Assembly: GCF_004027225.2 (NCBI RefSeq)
Contig: NC_044279.2
Span: 48,446,744-48,510,743 of the forward strand
Length of the DNA: 64,000 nucleotides
Origin: Strigops habroptila
Lineage: Eukaryota; Chordata; Aves; Psittaciformes; Psittacidae
Direction of reading: 5' to 3'
The notes below the pieces were generated by a model. The model was not told the DNA's origin and did not search any database. It saw only the letters and a program-made list of their open reading frames with translations. How positions within the stretch are numbered: the first letter of the stretch is position 1; every line of letters begins with the position of its first letter. A program made the position numbers and the translations under genes. This document shows positions 62,001-64,000 of this stretch, piece by piece.

Positions 62001-64000
62001 AGATGCTACATTCCTTCCTCCTTCAGCTGTCAGATTAACTAAAGAGGATGTAGGTTATTAAACTGAAGTTGAATTTTAACTATTCCATCATATGAAGTTA
62101 GCACCCCTGAAGCTCCTCCCAAATATGTCAGATTTGCACCATAAGGAATTAAACATCAAGGTAGAGGACAGACATTACACATACATAGGACAGCACTGGC
62201 AGAACGAAGTGCCCCTGCAAAAGGAGGAAACTCTTCTCCAATTACAGTTCTTCCTACCACTGAGCATAACATATTGAAAGAGCAAATTATTTTTAACTCA
62301 TTTGTTTACATAAACCAGTTGTCAATCTGTTCTTCAAAGTATTTGGCCAAAACACAAACCAACTCACATTAAACCAGATAAATGGTAAATGGATAGTGGG
62401 CGGAGAGCCATGAAAAGACTCTGCAAGTCTATGCAAGAGAAGCACAGCTAGCACCTAGGATATCAGGGCTTGACTTGCATTGACTTTGGACTCTCCAAAG
62501 GAAGCCTTACTCCACAGCATAACCCCACTGAAAGCAGAAAATTGGTTTCCACGTTTCACGCTCTCCCCCCAAGAAGGCTCAAGCTGAACCTCCTAGAATC
62601 TTTGAAAAGAAAACACAGAGTAATAAAGAGTTAAATAACACAACTAAATCAGAATAAACCACAAGCCTACATATTCTTGTATGGCAGTATTTTTTAAAAA
62701 AGCAAGTCTCGATTCCCTGTATAGTAGACATATGTCAAAACAACTCTTTTGATTTCCTTCAGACTGTGATTTCAGTACATCCGTTGTCAGAAGATATTAC
62801 ATCAATTATTTCAGAATACTGGAAATAGTCAGTGGTTCCTAAAAATGCTACTACAATATGTTATTACATGAGATGTTTTTTCTTGCTGCGTTTTCCTTTT
62901 CTCTAGTATCTGACAGAAGGTAAAGGGTAGCTAAATGAATTCTCATTTTATTTTTCCAGACAGTTGTTTTCAGAACTTTTCAATACACCAAAATGCTTTT
63001 TTCCAGTTCATCACGCATGGTGAGGTCCACCTTACTGTATTTCAACAATCATTCATATTCTATAACCCTGAAGGTACACAACTGACCACAAAACTATTCT
63101 TTAAGATGCACAGAAGAAAGGGAGTGTTTTTCCTGCACATCTGCTAGTATTCTCTATACCTCCCAAGAAACTTAGTGTAATCACTAAGATAATCAGTAGT
63201 GTGATCCTACATACAGTAGGATTTTTATAAGAGTACTGCAAAAGCATTACAAACTAGTTAGCATTACTATTTAAAAAAGCAAAATTGGAAATCTCTAGGT
63301 TAGCCCTGGTCAATTTGGTTAAAGTGCCACCTTTAGGCATGACAGTTCCAAAATACGTTCTGAAAGTAACACCAGCATAAAAAATAGTAAAACCTGATTC
63401 CACCTGCAGAGTGTACAACAACATCCCCACAAAATGCTCTGCTGAGCTGAATTAACTAAAACCTGGAATGAAAAATCAGCGTTTAGAAGAAGTATTCAGA
63501 TCACAACCCAGCTGTTACAATGGTACTTTATATGCTTCCCAGCTGACCCAAGGATGCCAAGCTTTTCACCTGTTGAAGGCAGAACTAGTGCTTTAAGATA
63601 GAAACATTTTTTACAACTGACAGACCAGATACAATTATACTAGGGACCAAATTCATCTCTTTGTTTATAGAAGTAACTTCACACAACATAATTTATTTCC
63701 AAGACATTTCTGGGTCCAGTAAACCCGCTCATTTCCTCTGTAGTTGCACAACCCCAGTGTGACACTGACAGAAACTTGTACAATACATTAACAATACACA
63801 CTCTCAGTTCAGAAGTTTATGCCATTTCAAAAATTTAAGATAGTATATCATCAGACAGATGAAAATAAATAAAGTCTTAAATACCAGTGTTTATTCCCAG
63901 CCAAAATATTTCTATTTTTAAAGATGTATCTAAACAGTAAAAACTACATGCCAGTGATTCAGATGTGTCACAAACTAGGATTCCTACATAAGAATAAACA
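59046..64000 (-). other. NDUFA12: NDUFA12 last intron (partial)
   Basis: The minus-strand acceptor AG sits at 59046-59047, preceded in transcript order by a pyrimidine run. The rest of the window to the right should be intron. I looked on the minus strand for the preceding exon (ending in P-P-E-W with a split Trp codon) and did not find it. The stretch is AT-rich, with a T/G-rich tract at 59406-59446 and an A/C-rich tract near 60250-60280. The longest minus-strand frame, 60293-60634, has no recognisable domain. No transposon fragment was recognised here. Confidence 0.8.
59406..59446. repeat. T/G-rich low-complexity tract
   Basis: T runs of four to seven broken by G or GG, like the tract at 567-627. 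In the NDUFA12 intron about 360 bases upstream of the acceptor in transcript order. Confidence 0.7.

Noticed and set aside
1..64000. CRISPR arrays, tRNA, rRNA or phage-like modules
   Set aside because: No regularly spaced direct repeats or tRNA-like cloverleaf sequences were noticed, and the DNA is vertebrate in character.

Overview
The window looks like nuclear DNA from a bird, probably a neoavian. The evidence is a set of 5'-truncated CR1 retrotransposon 3' ends, a solo LTR of a type common in avian genomes, a single vertebrate CpG island and vertebrate-style split genes. There are no operons, no bacterial gene layout and no long intact reading frames. Nearly all open frames are 60-110 codons, which is what chance gives at this length and composition. 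I cannot name the species.

Two gene ends can be supported, both on the minus strand. (1) At 58865-59045 lies the last coding exon of NDUFA12, an accessory subunit of mitochondrial complex I, with its stop codon and a polyadenylation signal about 70 bases further on. The earlier exons would lie past the right edge. (2) At 32.7-33.7 kb is a strong CpG island. On its minus strand an ATG opens a four-codon coding segment (M-L-R-K) ending in a perfect GTAAGT donor. From the recalled mammalian gene order (TMCC3 then NDUFA12, same orientation) and the short start, I infer that this is a first exon of TMCC3. Everything from there to the left edge would then be TMCC3 intron 1, with the main coding exons to the left of the window.

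Layout: 1-33.2 kb, putative TMCC3 intron 1 with four minus-strand CR1 fragments, a plus-strand CR1 3' tip, an A-rich tract and simple repeats. 32.7-33.7 kb, CpG island promoter. 33.7-58.8 kb, intergenic DNA with a solo LTR bounded by a 5-bp target-site duplication (41.3-41.9 kb), the longest CR1 fragment (43.7-44.4 kb), an old plus-strand CR1-like fossil (48.7-49.0 kb) and a degraded second LTR (57.6-57.9 kb). 58.8-59.05 kb, NDUFA12 terminal exon. 59.05-64 kb, NDUFA12 intron.

I found no new system of genes, no CRISPR array, no tRNA or rRNA, and no intact mobile-element coding region. The most useful observations are the paired gene identification, the micro coding exon in the CpG island, the cleanly bounded solo LTR with a duplicated 5' end, and an LTR-borne YY1-type site just downstream of NDUFA12.
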